A DNA stretch of 64,000 nucleotides. Origin: Clavelina lepadiformis. Lineage: Eukaryota; Chordata; Ascidiacea; Aplousobranchia; Clavelinidae. The stretch is from positions 7,070,501 to 7,134,500 of the forward strand of contig NC_135241.1 of the NCBI RefSeq assembly GCF_947623445.1, in the 5' to 3' direction. Position 1 is the first letter of the stretch; every line of letters starts with the position of its first letter. The notes under the pieces were generated by a model. The model saw only the letters and a program-made list of their open reading frames with translations. It was not told the DNA's origin and ran no database searches. The translations under genes and the position numbers were made by a program. Below are positions 21,551-35,619 of this stretch, piece after piece.

Positions 21551-21806
21551 GTTAGGCGTGCAGCAAAACATTAGGTCGATCAGAACAGCAAACTCAGTCC
21601 TTTCCTTTCATTCATTTCATTTCATTCATACAACTGTATTTTGTAAGCGACAAGATTTGTTAATGTTCATAGCCTGCGAACAGTAGTTAACAACGTTTCT
21701 ACTTTCAGCAACGCGTTATCATTTCTCACTATGCGGCCCGTGAAGTTTTTCTCAGACCCTAATGTGGCCCTTCATGTTCGCAGTCTTGGACCACCCTGGG
21801 CTATTT

Positions 21807-22628
21807 TATTAGGGAGAATTCCTGAATTCCTATTCAGAATACGAAAGTGAAAATGGTTATGCTCGAATGATTTTGAATCGCCAGCTGGGTAGATTTTTTC
21901 CACAGACCGCAATTTAGAAGGAGAAACCCTCTCTTTAATTTTCCGAATGATGATTAAAAGGACGGCTGTACCAATATGTGTTTTTTTTACAAATTTTGGT
22001 TTGATATCCCGTAAACATATGAAGAAGGCGTAGAGATATATTACCATATTTACTTGTTCTTGGTGCAGCAGACTTCGATGACCGTAAGGAATTTCGTCGC
22101 CCCACGTCAAGCAAACGTTAATTTTTGTTAATTTCTGCAATTTCTCTACTTTGTTTAACAAATAATGATTATGTTAAAACTTAGCCAGTGGGTCACTCAA
22201 TCGACAGTCTGATGCGCCACAATCAAGGTCAAACCATGGAATCCTGTAATATTGATTACGCGGTATAGCCTCGCTCACTAATAGTCTTACTAAAAGATAC
22301 ATACGGTTAAGTCAGTAAGTAGTTACACTTTACAGAGCTATGATCATTTGTTGACAACTGTGAAGAACCAGTGTTAAATCATAGAAATGATGACAATTAT
22401 CTAATAATAGACACCAATATAGTACAGTTGGAACTGATTTTATGTAAACAAACAAGTGTAAAACTCCTTTGAAGCAGAAATTCACTGAACGGAAATTGCT
22501 TGGCAGTAAATTCTGAAAGTTGCTGCAATTTGAATTTGCTCTAACTTGTTTTTAAAGAAAATATCTTAACCTGAAGCTCATAGTAAACTTCCATCGAAGA
22601 GAAAGCATTGTTTTTATTTTTGGTGATA
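21807..22628. other. Upstream region of the SLC37 gene
   Basis: About 820 bp. A minus-strand open frame (21772-22161) runs into the transposon end and lacks an ATG, so I do not call it. No clear core promoter was seen. Confidence 0.35.
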
Positions 22629-25600
22629 ATGGCTTCAATTCCATTGTTTATTAGACTACTGCAGCGTTGTGGCTGTTGTCAAAAAGACAAACACAATGTT
22701 ACAGGGTAAGTTCTGGAAGTTGACAATCTTTACTATATCAACGTAGCGTATATAACATTTTATTCCAATATAATTTTAACAAGCACCTGTAATCATTATA
22801 TATATTCTGTATTAATCATTTTCTCATTTGTGTGTATGTCAAGGTTACTTAATCATTTCAGTTTGTTTATTACAGTAATTAATTACTTTTGCGCAGCATA
22901 CAAAAAATGCAGTCTGAGATCTGTGCATTGCTAAGTGTTTTATTTATATATAATACATAATAATATAAGCTTATCCAATGCTTGTGATTTGTGAATTTAA
23001 TTTAATTTTTCTGCAGATATCGCTATGGCATGTTGGTCTTAACATTTTTTTGTTACATGTCATACCATATAGCTAGGAAGCCTTTCAGCATTGTAAAGGT
23101 AAATTTTGTGTTTTACCCTTGAGAGTTGAGAATATGCTCTTTGTTGTCAGTAGATATCATAATTATCCAAGCTGTCTAGCATATGCACTATAGAATAAAT
23201 TTTCTATGAATTGAGTGGATTTTGTTAGAACCAAGAAAAAAATTATAATGTATAATTGTTGAATTAAATATTCCTGTAAGTAATGGTTATTCGTACTGTT
23301 GTCACTGAAACTTATGTTTGCTGTGACGTCGTTATAATACATGGTATAAAATTTCATACATCGATTGATGTTGACGATAATAATTAATTGATTACTGATG
23401 TATATATGTACATATAATTAATGCATTAATTGTAGTTAAAATATTTATTGGGATGCAGGCCACACGGATTGGTAACCTGGTAAGTCATGCCCATTGTTTG
23501 GCTAACAATTTTGGAAAAAAACGTTTATCTGATGTATTATAACCTTCATTTGATATTTTGTCTTCCATCATGATTTATTCTCTTTTTCTTTTTGTCTTCT
23601 TTTTTTATCACCTTTGCATCATACATAAAACAACAGCATCTTGGTATAACTGGTTGTACCAAATGTGAATGGTGAGTGTAAAACTAGGTGCTAAACATTA
23701 CAATCCTCACATTTTTGTGTGAACAATTATGCTATAGTGACACATTCAACACATGATTAGTAAGGTTTTATTTTATTCAAGAAAAAGAATTCATTTACCA
23801 ACTTGCAACTTCTATAAAACAATTGATAAGCCCTATAGAGCTTAACATTGTTTCGATTCCTTGCATCCATATCTTCGTGCTCCAACTTAACCAAAATATC
23901 CCACTTTAAGCAAAGCGAGGTGCATCTTTAACTTCTATTCTACGCCCTTGTTGATTGTCACAATATAAAGGAAATATGTTTGTAGGAACTGCAAATGATT
24001 AAATAATTAATTATCTATGGTTTTATTCTAAAGTATATATTTATTTGTTTGCACTTGAGGTATTGTGCCTGTTAAAGATGACAGTACAATCCAACAGGTT
24101 AAGAAAAGCGTTGACGCTAGGTCAGATGTCAAAAGAAAAAATGTTTCCAACTTTTATCAGTGTTTAGCCCACATATGGGCAGATGTGCCTTCACCCCAAT
24201 AATTAAATGATCTTTGATATCCTTAAGCTACAATTTTGACATTGCTTTAATTTAGAGTGAACTGCATCGAAATTGTAGTGCTGCTTTATTGAATACGGAA
24301 TGGATGCATTATCACATTTCGCTGCTACACTTGCCTATTAATTTTTCTGGGTCTGGAAATTCATCTCAAAATAGTTCTACTTGGTGTGATTTTCCTCCTT
24401 TTGGTAAGTGCTTTTGAAATATTGTTATTTAAAGTGCTTTGTAATTTTGATACAGTACTATGTATCCTGTAGTATGTAAAATATGTCAACACCCATCTTA
24501 TAATTACAACATAATCAATTTTACATTATTTACGGTACTAAAGCTTAGGTAACATGTATGTTATATTTTAATCTACACAGTATGTTTGATTATAAATGTC
24601 TCACACAATGTGTTTAATACTTAAACATTTAAGTAGTTTTGAATATTTATCAAATCATGTTATCTATGACTGAGTTATCTATTACTTTTATATCAATAGT
24701 TTTATATTGTGTCAACTACCAGTACAGACCTAGTACCAATACCAATAGGTAAAGCGTGGTTGTAAATATGCTACTTTTTCCATGTAGTAATTGGCGCCTT
24801 CATAACAATTAATTTTATACCCAAAATTATCCAAAAAATGATGCATTTAACTGATTTCTCCACTACTTTATAGCAGCTAAATTTACATTAACCAAGGTGG
24901 CAGTGCTTAACAGGTTATGCGAGGAATTTAAATAGGAACATTATAAATGTTAACATTGTTCCTTTTGTCTTATTTTATGTAACTTCTTTTATATCAATAG
25001 CATATGAGCCCGTCAGAAGGGCACAAAATTGTTTCTTTCCCAAAATTTTATATTGGCCTATTTGTTCAGTATGTCATTTGGCTAGCGTTTCACAAACCAC
25101 GGGTTGCCTGTAATATATATGGAATGATTGCAAGTGCATTGCAATGATGTTTTACTTTATAAGCAGCAATAACTGTAATAGTACCTAAATTGAATTTATA
25201 TAGTTACTATTTTGGGAATTGCAGATATTGTGACAACTGTTTTACAATTGATACATGGTCGCAAAATATTTTTGTTGAGAAATGCTAGACAAACCGTGTT
25301 ATGTTTGCATTTGATTTTCTCATAACTCAAATTTGTGTCTATATTCATGACAGATAAAAAGGATTTCCAGTCATTATTTGGTGATCTCGATTATGCCTTT
25401 TTATTCACCTATGCTATTGGGATGTTTATCAGGTATAAATGTATTTGTAACATAGGCTACTGTAATTAATGATAAGATATCAGATTCTAATCACTTACAT
25501 AGTTTTGTATTGGAGGTTATTTGCAGAACACTGCATGTGGAAATTTACCACTGAAAGAATCCCACTGCACAGAGGATTCCAAGTCAAACATTAAAATTTG

Positions 25601-28600
25601 TCCGTAATTTCCATTTTTTCGGATTTAAGTTTTGTGTTACTCTGAGAAATTTTATTAAATAAAATTGAAGGAATTGCCTAACATCTTCAGTGATGACTAT
25701 TATTTTGGAGTTCTGAATACTCTTGCTAATGATTTCTTGGTAATACTATAGTTTAACAACATTTTTTTACATGTAGTGGAATGATAGCTGAAAGAATGTC
25801 ACTGCGTTACTTTTTGAGCATTGGGATGATATTTACTGGGCTATTCACTTCCATGTTTGGCATGGGTTATTACTTTAATATCCATGTTTTATCCTTTTAT
25901 ATATTTTCTCAAGTAAGTTTCATTTAGTTAAACCTCACCTTAGTAGTAACAATGTTGGATTGCATAAAATATGATGAATTTTTTTGGATGGTTTTGCAAT
26001 AAATAAAAATGGTTATTTATCTGCAGATACTCAATGGTGCTTTTTCGACAACAGGCTGGCCTGCTGTTGTGGCATGCATGGGAAATTGGTTTGGAAAGGA
26101 AAAGTATGACAGATATTTTCCTTGAGCTTTGCATTATGTTAAACTTCAAACTTGTGGTTTTCTTCTGTGTTAATCAACACTTCTTAAGTTGTTAAGATGT
26201 AAAAAGGCTGTGATCGCTATTTGTTTAGTACCAGCATTGCTCTAATGCTAATGTTTGTGACAATTGTGCAAAGAAATTTGGTTTAGTGTGGTGCAATTGT
26301 TTGCTTTGACTTATGCCCTTTTAAAAGACAACATAAGCATTATTGTTGACTGACAGTTGAAAATTGCTGAGTGTATGGAAAGGTAGGTTGGGCCTCCTAC
26401 AAGAAGTAGATAAGTTTAATTGATGTCATGGGTAAACTATGAAACACAGCAGCCCAAAAGCAAATGTTAAACAAAACGACATTAAAAAGTGCATTGTGCT
26501 AGAAGAGCATTGTGAAATATACTAGAAAAGTTTTTATTGTGGAATGGGGTGGTAGTTATTATGCAATATATATTTATGTTGCAATGTGGTCAACATAATA
26601 TACACTTTGATTTTATTATCCCAATTTAGCATTTTTTCTGAAAACGTGGTGCTTTTCAGCATTCTAGTATTAAATTGTAAATTGCGTCTTTAAATTGCAT
26701 TATGATTTTTACATGAAAATGTAATATTTGTTGTATCTGATTTGCAGAAGAGGTCTTATAATGGGTGTATGGAACTCACATACATCATTTGGCAATATCT
26801 TCGGCTCACTGATAGCATCTGCATTTGTGTCTTATAACTGGGGCTTGTCTTTTATTGTTCCTGGCTGCATTATTGGAGGAATCGGTGTAATCACATTTTT
26901 CACATTAATCGACAGTGAGTTTCGGCGAATAAAGTGATAATTTTTGGAATTACTCACTGTCTTTTTATTTTGATGTATAGACCCATCACCTTTAAAAGAA
27001 GTTTATCTTTCCAACCTATCCATAAGCAATGACTGATTTCAAAAATATTACTAGTTTTTATTATTTCTTGACACAATGCACTCATTAGAGTTATCTTGCT
27101 GTGTTTGTGATGTGTACAGGTGATATGAATATAGCAATTCAAACTTTGTATCTGTGAGTGTCATTTTTATTTTCAGGCCCTGAGGATGTAACAGGCGAAG
27201 CATCATATCATTTTTTGTCAAATGAAGATGAAGAGGTTGGTACAGATCGCAATGTGCACATGATAAGTGTACTGGCCTGTTTATCCTGTGTATCATCAAA
27301 AAATTTTGCTGCTATTTTGCACAGATCATTGTCATCTCCACTGCATATGCATTTACAAAAACAGAAATTACTCTAGAAACACCTACTTGTAAAATATTTT
27401 CTTCTGTTTAAGCGATTAAAAACAGCGTGGCGGGTTTGTTTGGGTACTAACCAAAACCATCTTAAGTATAATGAATTTAACCTGCATTGTTTCGTCATTA
27501 ATATGCAATTTGAAGTTTCACTGCAATCTTACAGAAATCATTTTTTGATCAGTATTTGTATCATGTGCACATATACTCATAAAAAGTGAAATAATGGTAA
27601 TTTAGCAGTGAAAGATTCAGTAGTTTTTCAGAAATGTTAATATATCTTACAGTAGTTCATTGTTAATGATTGACAGGAGAGCCAGGTTATCCCAATTTTA
27701 ATGTGGCTAACTGACATGTTAATTGCTATTTTTACTATGTAACTTCACTCATTGCCAACTTGGTTAAGCAATTTGACAATTTGCATAATGTTAGGAGCAC
27801 TGCCATACTATATAGGTCTATACTGGTACCCTTCTCATAAGCTGTCATACACAATACCCTCACAACTAAGCAGCAAGGAAATCAATGGATACATCAAGCG
27901 AGTGTGCCTGTTTGCTTCCGTAATTGCAGACACATTTGTTACACTTCCACCATGCAAGTCTAGTTCTAAATACAGCACTTACACAGTAACGATAAAAAGC
28001 CATCAGCTGTATATACTATATATATAAAATAACAGCTAAAAAGTGAGTTTTATAGAGGGAACGTTCTGATCATATACTTAATGCTGCATTCTTTACCTCA
28101 AAATTAAAAAATTTACAAGGTTTCTTGACCTCTGACTTGGCATCCAAAAGAATTATCTAAAATTATAATATAATTATAAAACTTGATAGTGACATGTTTT
28201 GGATTGGATCTAAACAAACTTCGATTTAGTAAAAAATTGTTAGTTATTAACAAAACAATTTATTAGCATATCATTTTAATAAATTTTATTTGTTGTATGT
28301 AGTCCTCTGAAGGGAGCATGGTTAATACGAACAGTGATGACAATATCAGGCAACAATATAACACTGTGGAAGATATTTCAAATGCAAATATATCATCTGG
28401 AACTAAACCTTATGTCACCACCGAGGAAAACAAGCCTATTGGTTTTATTGGGGCGTTGAAAATTCCTGTAAGGCTTGCCAGGGCAATTATCGCCCTTTTT
28501 TGATTTGCTATTGACATTGACTAGCATAAAAATCATTTCTTATTACTTAGGATATATGTTTATTTCAATTTAGGGTGTTATTGAGTTTGCATTGTGTCTT

Positions 28601-30968
28601 TTATTTGCCAAGCTTGTCAGTTACACATTTCTTTTTTGGCTACCATTTTACATCAAAAAAACATGTGAGTATCTGTTGCAGTTCTGGCATATTTAAGCTG
28701 TTGTGTTGATATGTTTACATGATAAATTTGAACACCGTTGGTGGCATTTTTCAGCAACATTCACAACCCAAGCATCTGGCATAATTAGCACCCTTTTTGA
28801 CGTCGGTGGAATTTTTGGTGGAATAACGGCAGGGGTAGTTTCTGATCACACTGGTGGCCGTGCTACTACATGTGGAGTTATGTTATTAATCGGGGCAGGA
28901 ATGGTATGGATATAGTAGAAAACTGTTTACGTCTGTTAGCAATTAAAGACTTGGTTGTACTCTGGTAGATCATAATTTATGCTTGACAAACTGGTTTAAC
29001 AGCCACTTCTACATTCTTGCTTACGTCATCAATCTTTTACGATTCTTTATAAAAATCAGATAAAATGAAACATTTTCTCAATTTAGTTTTTTCCTTCTTA
29101 GATGTATGTGTTCAACGCTTGCGGTAGCAGCAGTTTGGCCTTGTTTATTGTTCTTCTTCTTATAACTGGGGCTTTTGTTAATGGGCCGTATGCTCTCATC
29201 ACAACAGCTGTATCTGCTGATCTCGGCACACACCCAGGTATACTAATAACTTAGTTTAAAGCAATCAAAACTAGTGAACTTGAATAGGTAATGTAGGAAA
29301 TTCAAAGGAAAAAGGTGTTAAAAATCACACTCGAAAATTTATTTTTGATGAAAAAACAAACACCTTAAGAACTTCTTTTCATTAATTATACACATTTGAA
29401 TTTTAAGAAAAATTCTGTTTTCAGGGCAAAATTTAATTTAAAAAGTCTCATAGTTTGTATTTTGAGTTGTTTTCAGAGTTTGTAAACGTTAGGGTTTTTG
29501 GATATCACTGTATTTATGTTTTAGTAATTTAAATAATACTATGAACTTGCCTATGGTGTTTCAACTTTTGCAACTGTTGTTGTCTTTTAAAAAAAAAAGT
29601 TTTTTACAACCTTGGTTAGTGACAGATGTATTTTGCGCAATTAATTAATTTTGTTGTGGTTCCTGACAAAAAGATAAAAAATCTTTTGTTCTAACAGCAG
29701 TGATAGTATTTAACATAGTGCTTCAGTTTCAATATTCAATTTTAATAAATATCATTTTGGCCTACTTCCCTCGACCATGCGTAGGTTAACCTACTAGGTT
29801 ACCATAAAATTGATAGAGTTTCTGGAGTCACATTACACATGTTTAACTTTTTTGTCTCAGTTAGTATAGTTGCTTAATTGCTTGTGTCTGTCTGCAATTG
29901 TGTATATCTTCGTACAACTTCTTTAACTACATGGTCATGACGTCCTCAACTAGTGTCATGTGAAAGTTACAAGGTTTTAAATTACGCAATGAAAATCGTG
30001 ATCGCAACATTCCACAATTATAGTTTAAACAATCTATCAATAATGGAAATCGGCGAATTTTGAATTGGAGAGCTTTGCAAGCTTCAAGTTGTTGGTAGTA
30101 GTTTACAAACATTTTAACAGGGGTTTTGTTGAGACTGGTAAAGTTGGTTCAAGTTGTCTGAAGTTCTGACTTAACCAAAGACGAGTTAACAAGTTATATG
30201 TAGAACAAATAAAAAAGCCAAGACAGAAAAGAACATTTATTAATCATAGGTTTTCGTCAATGTTAAAAGCATTCTTAATATAATGCTTTTAACCGTTTTG
30301 ACTTTTATATTCGTTCTACAAATGAATCCTAACTTACAACATTTTTCGTCTGAGTTAACAAGCTTTCACTGTATAATATATGTTTGTATTGTAAATGTTT
30401 TCATTCCACTTTTTCTGTTTGCCTTAATCTGATATTAAGTCATGTTTTACAGTTCCTTTTTGTGTTGAAAGAACTTGTATTACTGTACCATTTTTAATAT
30501 TTTGTTTTAGTGTTGAAAGGCAATGCTAAAGCTCTGTCAACAGTGACTGCCATTATTGATGGAACGGGCTCTATAGGTTAGCAAATATTATTACATATAC
30601 TTGGTGAATAAACTTCCTTTAATACTATAATTATGGTATATCCTTATCTACAATATTAAAGTTGCAATTTTTACAGGAGCTGCTATTGGTCCATTTTTAA
30701 CTGGCTTAATATCTCCTTCTGGATGGCAGAATGTGTTTTGGATGTTAATAGCGGCCAATATAGCTGCTACGTTGGTAAGTAGCTTAGTAGTTCTGATAGT
30801 AAACAGTGCACTTGTGATAAATTAGAAAGTTCTACAGCTGGCATCATTTTTTGATAGTCTGTGAGTTGTGACTTTCGCATGTTTTTGCAGCTGTTGAGCC
30901 GATTGATGATAAAGGAAATTAATTGTTGGCGAGTAAACGGTGTTGGTACGTCAGACTATTTCAGGTAA
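22629..30968 (+). CDS. SLC37-type sugar-phosphate/phosphate exchanger
   Basis: Predicted multi-pass ER membrane antiporter of the major facilitator superfamily, exchanging sugar phosphate for phosphate (family knowledge). Exons: 22629-22705, 23017-23098, 24256-24403, 25354-25432, 25777-25912, 26027-26103, 26748-26914, 27177-27235, 28303-28467, 28574-28664, 28755-28903, 29102-29237, 30511-30576, 30677-30774, 30891-30968. They give 535 residues, close to SLC37A1/A2. Markers: ARKPFSIVKSELH after the first helix, LDYAFLFTYAIGMF, GWPAVVACMGNWFGKEKRG then LIMGVWNSHTS (about 184-211), an acidic/Asn-rich central loop (exons 8-9), FWLPFYIKK, and LKGNAKALSTVTAIID then GTGSIGAA. The frame reads through the last apparent donor to TAA at 30966, taken as the true end. 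Poly(A) candidate AATAAA at 31311. The A1/A2 type is favoured over A4, but orthology is unproven. Confidence 0.93.
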
Positions 30969-33900
30969 AATAATTATTTATCCATTTGCTTGTGTTGTAT
31001 AAAATGGTGGTCCCCAACCTTTCCAATAACATAGACCAGTTTCGTATGAAATTTCATGTATGAAATTTCATACAATGGGACTTAAGTCAAGTTTTTGCCA
31101 GAAGTGACTCTAGCCCAGTCACTAACTAGAATCATGTTCTGACTCTAGTTTGAACATTAACATTTAGCAGAAGTGACCAAGCAATATTACCCTTCTGACA
31201 ATGCTATATGAAATAACAAACAAGGTTGTTGAAAAATGATAAAAAGCTCAGGCTTATGCGAATCCAAACTTTTGAACTTAGGCTCATGCTAGCTCGACCT
31301 ATTATGTCGCAATAAAACAAACCAGAAAACTTAATTTTGAAGGCAGAAAAATCCTTCATCGATAAAGTTTTAGCTCCATCCAAACTCTAAAGCCTAAGGA
31401 TTACTTAATATTTCATGTAATAACAGAAACCATTTTACAAAGAGCTTTTTTCCAGACCATATCGATGTTGCGTATTTAGCATATTTTGCATTTATGTCAT
31501 TAAAAAGAACAAAAACATTGCAGTGACACCGGCTATATGCATGACGCATGTTATTCACTAACGTTTTGAACTTAATGAAAGGCACAGCGATATTAAGAAT
31601 ATTCCCAGTAGCAAATAGGATAATAATTAATATTTTTTTGTCAAAGAGCAAACGTTTGAGTAAAGGAGTAGAGCTTGGATATGTGAGAACACTTAAAAAA
31701 CGTTGACATTTGTGCAGCACATCGCTAGTAATAATAACATCAGTCAGATCCACTTGGGCAAGTGTATGCACGCTCCGAGTAGTTTGTAATATTTTACAGC
31801 GCATAACTTCAGACCCCTGTTAAAAAATATGCATAGATTTATTTCATTTTCATATGTAATGGGATAAATATGGTTTTAATTGACAGAATACGAAATAAAA
31901 ACGACAAGATTTTCTGAATTAATTACAGGTATTTTGGCATTAAAATCTTAATAGATGTAGTAATTGGTGTTGGGTGTTATTTTCCAATTAGGGTTAAAGT
32001 AGAAGTAGGTTTAGGTTTAATGTTGTGGGTAGAGGTGTTCTTTTCAGTATATGCGAATATCTAAGAATTCAAATTGATTTCTTTTTTCGATAATAATTAA
32101 TCATTTAGTAATTGAAATTACTTGCTATGTGATGTCTAAATTAAAACTGGAATGCTGATTCTCAGCCATAGCACTAAAAATTCCTTTTTGCATCCCGCAA
32201 TTGTTTTCAATGCTGAAAATTAAACTTGGTAGTCGAAAAGCATTGCATATATTTCCAGTGATAATTTGACGGAAAATTTAGAAGGTAAGAAATTAAATTT
32301 GGAAGATTAAGAAACTTGTCTTCTACTAAAATTGCTCCAAATGATTCATTTGCTGCACTAGCAAACTATTTGTTCACACAAAACAATCACAAAGTGGAGT
32401 GGAAAACAACACTTTAAAAAAAGGCAGTTAAATGGATATGCTAAATAATACCTAAACTATGAAAAACATTTTTAATAAATAAGTTTTCATAGCAGATATG
32501 CAGTCAAAGTGTGTTAAATGAGAAAATTAATCCATTATACCTCTTTTAACGTCTTCTTTGTCTCTCTAAAGCGGTTACCGAGATATTGCTAAACTGGTTA
32601 AATGTTCCTGTTGAAATTTCAACAAATAGAGTAAATACATAATGATGTTATAATAAGTGCAAAAATCGTGATTTTTTTCATTGTGCCCAAAATACCACAT
32701 GTTCAGCCCTTAAATCATTATCAAAGTGGAAATGGCAAAAAAGCTATAGATCATTGTCTTTATTATATTTATTCAACAAAGAAGTAAGTTTGTATATCTA
32801 CCTCATATAAGCACAAAAGTTGACATTCTTAAGCAATTCAGTGCATTGAGTGAAAGTGTTTTGTCGGCAAGCTTCTACATATAATGCACTACTTTTATGA
32901 AAGTAAAACCAGAATTACTGTATGTCCCCTTCATTTTATGAACCTAGCTTGTTTGCAATTATCATGTTTTTCACTTGAATTTATCCTTCAAGAGTTAAGC
33001 AGAATTCGTCTGGCTGTGCTTGTGTTTTCTTTGATAATAGTTATCATAACCTCCAAATATGAAAGGAATTCCTATTTATTAACAGAATCCCTGAGTCATC
33101 TTCAAGTAGCAGATTAGACAACAGTGAACACGAAGCATGAGCCAGCAATGAATGTCATGTGAATGAGCTGAGAGAATGTAATTTCATGAATATTTTACCT
33201 ATGCTGGAGTTATGTATGTGAATAATACTAGTATATTCACAGAAAGTTCACCCATATGAAATTTGTCATCAGAATATCTTTGTTAAAAAATTATCAATTT
33301 TTAGAATATTATACAGCTAATGTGGTCATAAAGTTGTATTGGTTGGTGATTATGTCTTTGCAATTTTACAAATTAATTTCAGTCATGACATTTTAAAAAC
33401 AAATTGTTTTGTATGTTTTTTTTGCCCGACCCGATCGTTGTAGATTGTGCAATTGCATAATGGTGGTAAATATTCACGCTAATTGTGTTAGCAGCTTTTG
33501 ATATATGTGTAGAATATGCAGAGGTAGGTAGTCATGTCGTGCTACGTATCAACTAAATACTGTTGATTTTTCGTTATACTATTTAATGTAAAAGAACGGA
33601 AGTGAACGTTTTTTATTGTATTTTTATTAAATTAGTGCATCTCAGCTTACGTCAGTATGGCAACTGAGAATATCTGAGCGCATTTTTGCATGTAATATAC
33701 TTTTCCCGTCATGAGCTTGTCGTTATGTGTTCCTTTTTTCAGTGACCATTTTCATGACTTCACATGAAAGTTCTTTCACGTACTTACATTGCTTGTCAAT
33801 CTTACTGCAAGATAAATTTTTAATGGCATAAAGGTCTCTGTGTTGAAATGTGGCTTGTTAAGATTAAATTTCTGTTCTCAGACGATACCGGTTCAATTCC

Positions 33901-34428
33901 TTTCAAACAGGTTGCCCACATTAGCAGTTGGAAAACAAGCTTTCATACACCCGCTCAATTTTTCGTTAAATTTTTGTAGTGATTCCTTGTGTGTAAATAG
34001 GGGAAAAGTGCAATTTTTCATACCGAACGAATCGTAGCAAAGGTACACACGTCTGCAAGTGTATGCGTGCCAATAGTGTAATTGTTTAATGTAATAGACG
34101 AAATAATAACTAGGATAGTGCATTTATTGTGTACCATTACTACGCCGATGATAATTTATTGTGGTTCGATGCACTTCTTATGTTATAAAATAAATATTAC
34201 AGCTGTCAATCAGAGTGTGTGATATTTAGACAAGGCAGCGGTTCCGAAACTGGGAGACGGGTTTCCACGTTTAACATTTGTTACCAGTGCTTTGCCTCAG
34301 CAGGAAAAGTTAAACAGCACACTACAGGGACACTTTAAAAATCATGCACTCCTTTGGCAGTTAGCCACTTTCCAGGACATGATTACTCTATGCCTATGGG
34401 ATTACCTCTAAAAAAGGAGATAAGAACT
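30969..34428. other. SLC37-ALYREF intergenic, left part
   Basis: About 3.5 kb. It holds the SLC37 3' UTR, a short hAT-end-like fragment near 31003 (GGTGGTCCCCAACC) with no partner end, and a 136-codon minus-strand open frame at 31394-31804 that I cannot support as a gene. Around 34225 a GGTTCCGAAACTGGG stretch looks like another worn hAT terminus. Confidence 0.35.
31311..31316 (+). terminator. Candidate poly(A) signal for SLC37
   Basis: AATAAA 343 bp after the SLC37 stop, the first canonical hexamer noticed on the sense strand. Confidence 0.45.
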
Positions 34429-34436
34429 CGTTAGGG

Positions 34437-34786
34437 TTCATAAGGCTGGTAATTTTTTTGCAAGTCAATACTTTGTCAATACTGTGGCCCGCCAGGTTGT
34501 TCCGTGCGGCCCGCGTGGTGCTCAGCAAAATGTTAGAAATTCATACTAGCCATCACTATTTCATGCAGTTTACATCAAAACAATGGAAATTTTCGCACGC
34601 TGTGTATAGAAATATTGCCCTTTGTGATGCAACAATGCTGCGTTGCATAATTTCGCAACATAAACTGCATAGTGCATAGGAAAGTCGTTTTACGATACTA
34701 ATTTTTTCTGAAAAAGTCATGTGGCCCGCGTTGTCATTCAAAATTTTGTATTTGGCCCTCCAGTGAAAAAGGTTGCACATGCCTGC
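34437..34786. mobile_element. Degraded non-autonomous hAT element
   Basis: The right end, reversed, begins CAGGCATGTGCAACC and leads into TTTTTCACTGGAGGGCC, a common hAT terminus style. It is followed by CCTTAGGG (34787-34794). The left 8-mer CGTTAGGG (34429-34436) matches at 7 of 8, but the left terminus is too worn to align well. GCGGCCCGCG subterminal motifs resemble the autonomous element at 19400. The left boundary is approximate. Confidence 0.5.
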
Positions 34787-34794
34787 CTTAGGGT

Positions 34795-35619
34795 ATTATT
34801 TCTTTATTTCAGCTATTAATTAATTATTTATCCTAATAAAATCACGTATTTAACTCTTACAATAGAACATTAAAGTCAATACTGCAATTTTAGGCCAAAA
34901 AATGTTACATTTCATTAATGGGCACTTACAATTTAAGCTAACCTAAACGTGCGACCTCCAAGTTTTAATGCGCCATTTGCTAGGGTAATCCACGCACTGA
35001 AAAACAACACTGGTAATGCTGGCCTTTAATTGTTTGAAAACACTTTTTATCCATTACGTAAGACAAAATCACATCATATACGGCTCCTAAAGCCATTCAC
35101 GGTTTATGAAGTGGATTCCGTCGTTCGGGATTTGAAATTGGGTGGCTGGGCTCAAGCCCATGTCAGAACTCGACTCCTTATCAAGGAAACTCCGCTTTAT
35201 CTGTTCTTTCATTTTATCCAAAATTGTTACACAATTTTTTAACAGCATAATTTTGGGTAGTTTTAAATATTTACAGCTAACACAAAATTGCTGGCTTAAA
35301 AAAAGTTTATTGACAAGATACGAAAGAGCAATATGGGTAACATATGAACTACTCAGCGTTACAAATAAAACATTTGTTAGTCATAAGCATTTTCAGCATT
35401 AAGTTTCCATTCAAAGCTAAGCAGCGTGTTTTGATCGGGATAAAAATCATAAAAACAGAAGCATCATGTTTGACACATGAAATAGTGTAAGGCCCATGCA
35501 TTGTATGATTGCCGTCTAATTTGCATGGTAGGCTTGGCAATATATGCCAATTACACCGTGTATCTATACACATGGTTGTAAGCAGTAAGTTTTCCAGTTT
35601 CGCACTAAGTTTCTGGACA
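34795..35619. other. ALYREF 3' flank
   Basis: 3' UTR side of the minus-strand ALYREF gene. A poly(A) hexamer lies at 35306-35311 on the minus strand, about 310 bp after the stop. No other feature seen. Confidence 0.35.
35306..35311 (-). terminator. Candidate poly(A) signal for ALYREF
   Basis: TTTATT on the + strand, i.e. AATAAA in the sense of the ALYREF transcript, a plausible distance past its stop codon. Confidence 0.4.

Larger units (their letters stand above)
19400..21798 (+). mobile_element. Full-length, apparently intact hAT transposon with perfect TSD
   Basis: A 2399-bp element flanked by identical GGCTATTT (19392-19399, 21799-21806; central TA). Both termini read CAGGGTGGTCCAA from outside in (the right one reversed). 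Subterminal GC-rich GCGGCCCGC motifs lie on both sides, including a 24-bp palindrome near the left end. It carries one uninterrupted 604-codon transposase ORF. Matched TIRs, a perfect duplication and an open ORF make it the best candidate for a recently mobile autonomous element here. Confidence 0.95.

Noticed and set aside
21772..22161. 129-codon minus-strand frame upstream of SLC37
   Set aside because: No ATG; the end lies inside the transposon terminus.
23460..23674. Two possible small SLC37 exons (23460-23480 and 23638-23674)
   Set aside because: Together they are not a multiple of three. The direct join 23098 to 24256 gives the family sequence FSIVKSELH, so they are not needed.
31003..31040. 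hAT-terminus-like GGTGGTCCCCAACC
   Set aside because: No inverted partner or target duplication found; mentioned as a fragment only.
31394..31804. 136-codon minus-strand open frame with ATG
   Set aside because: One such frame is expected by chance in this much AT-rich sequence; no family resemblance and no flanking exon signals.
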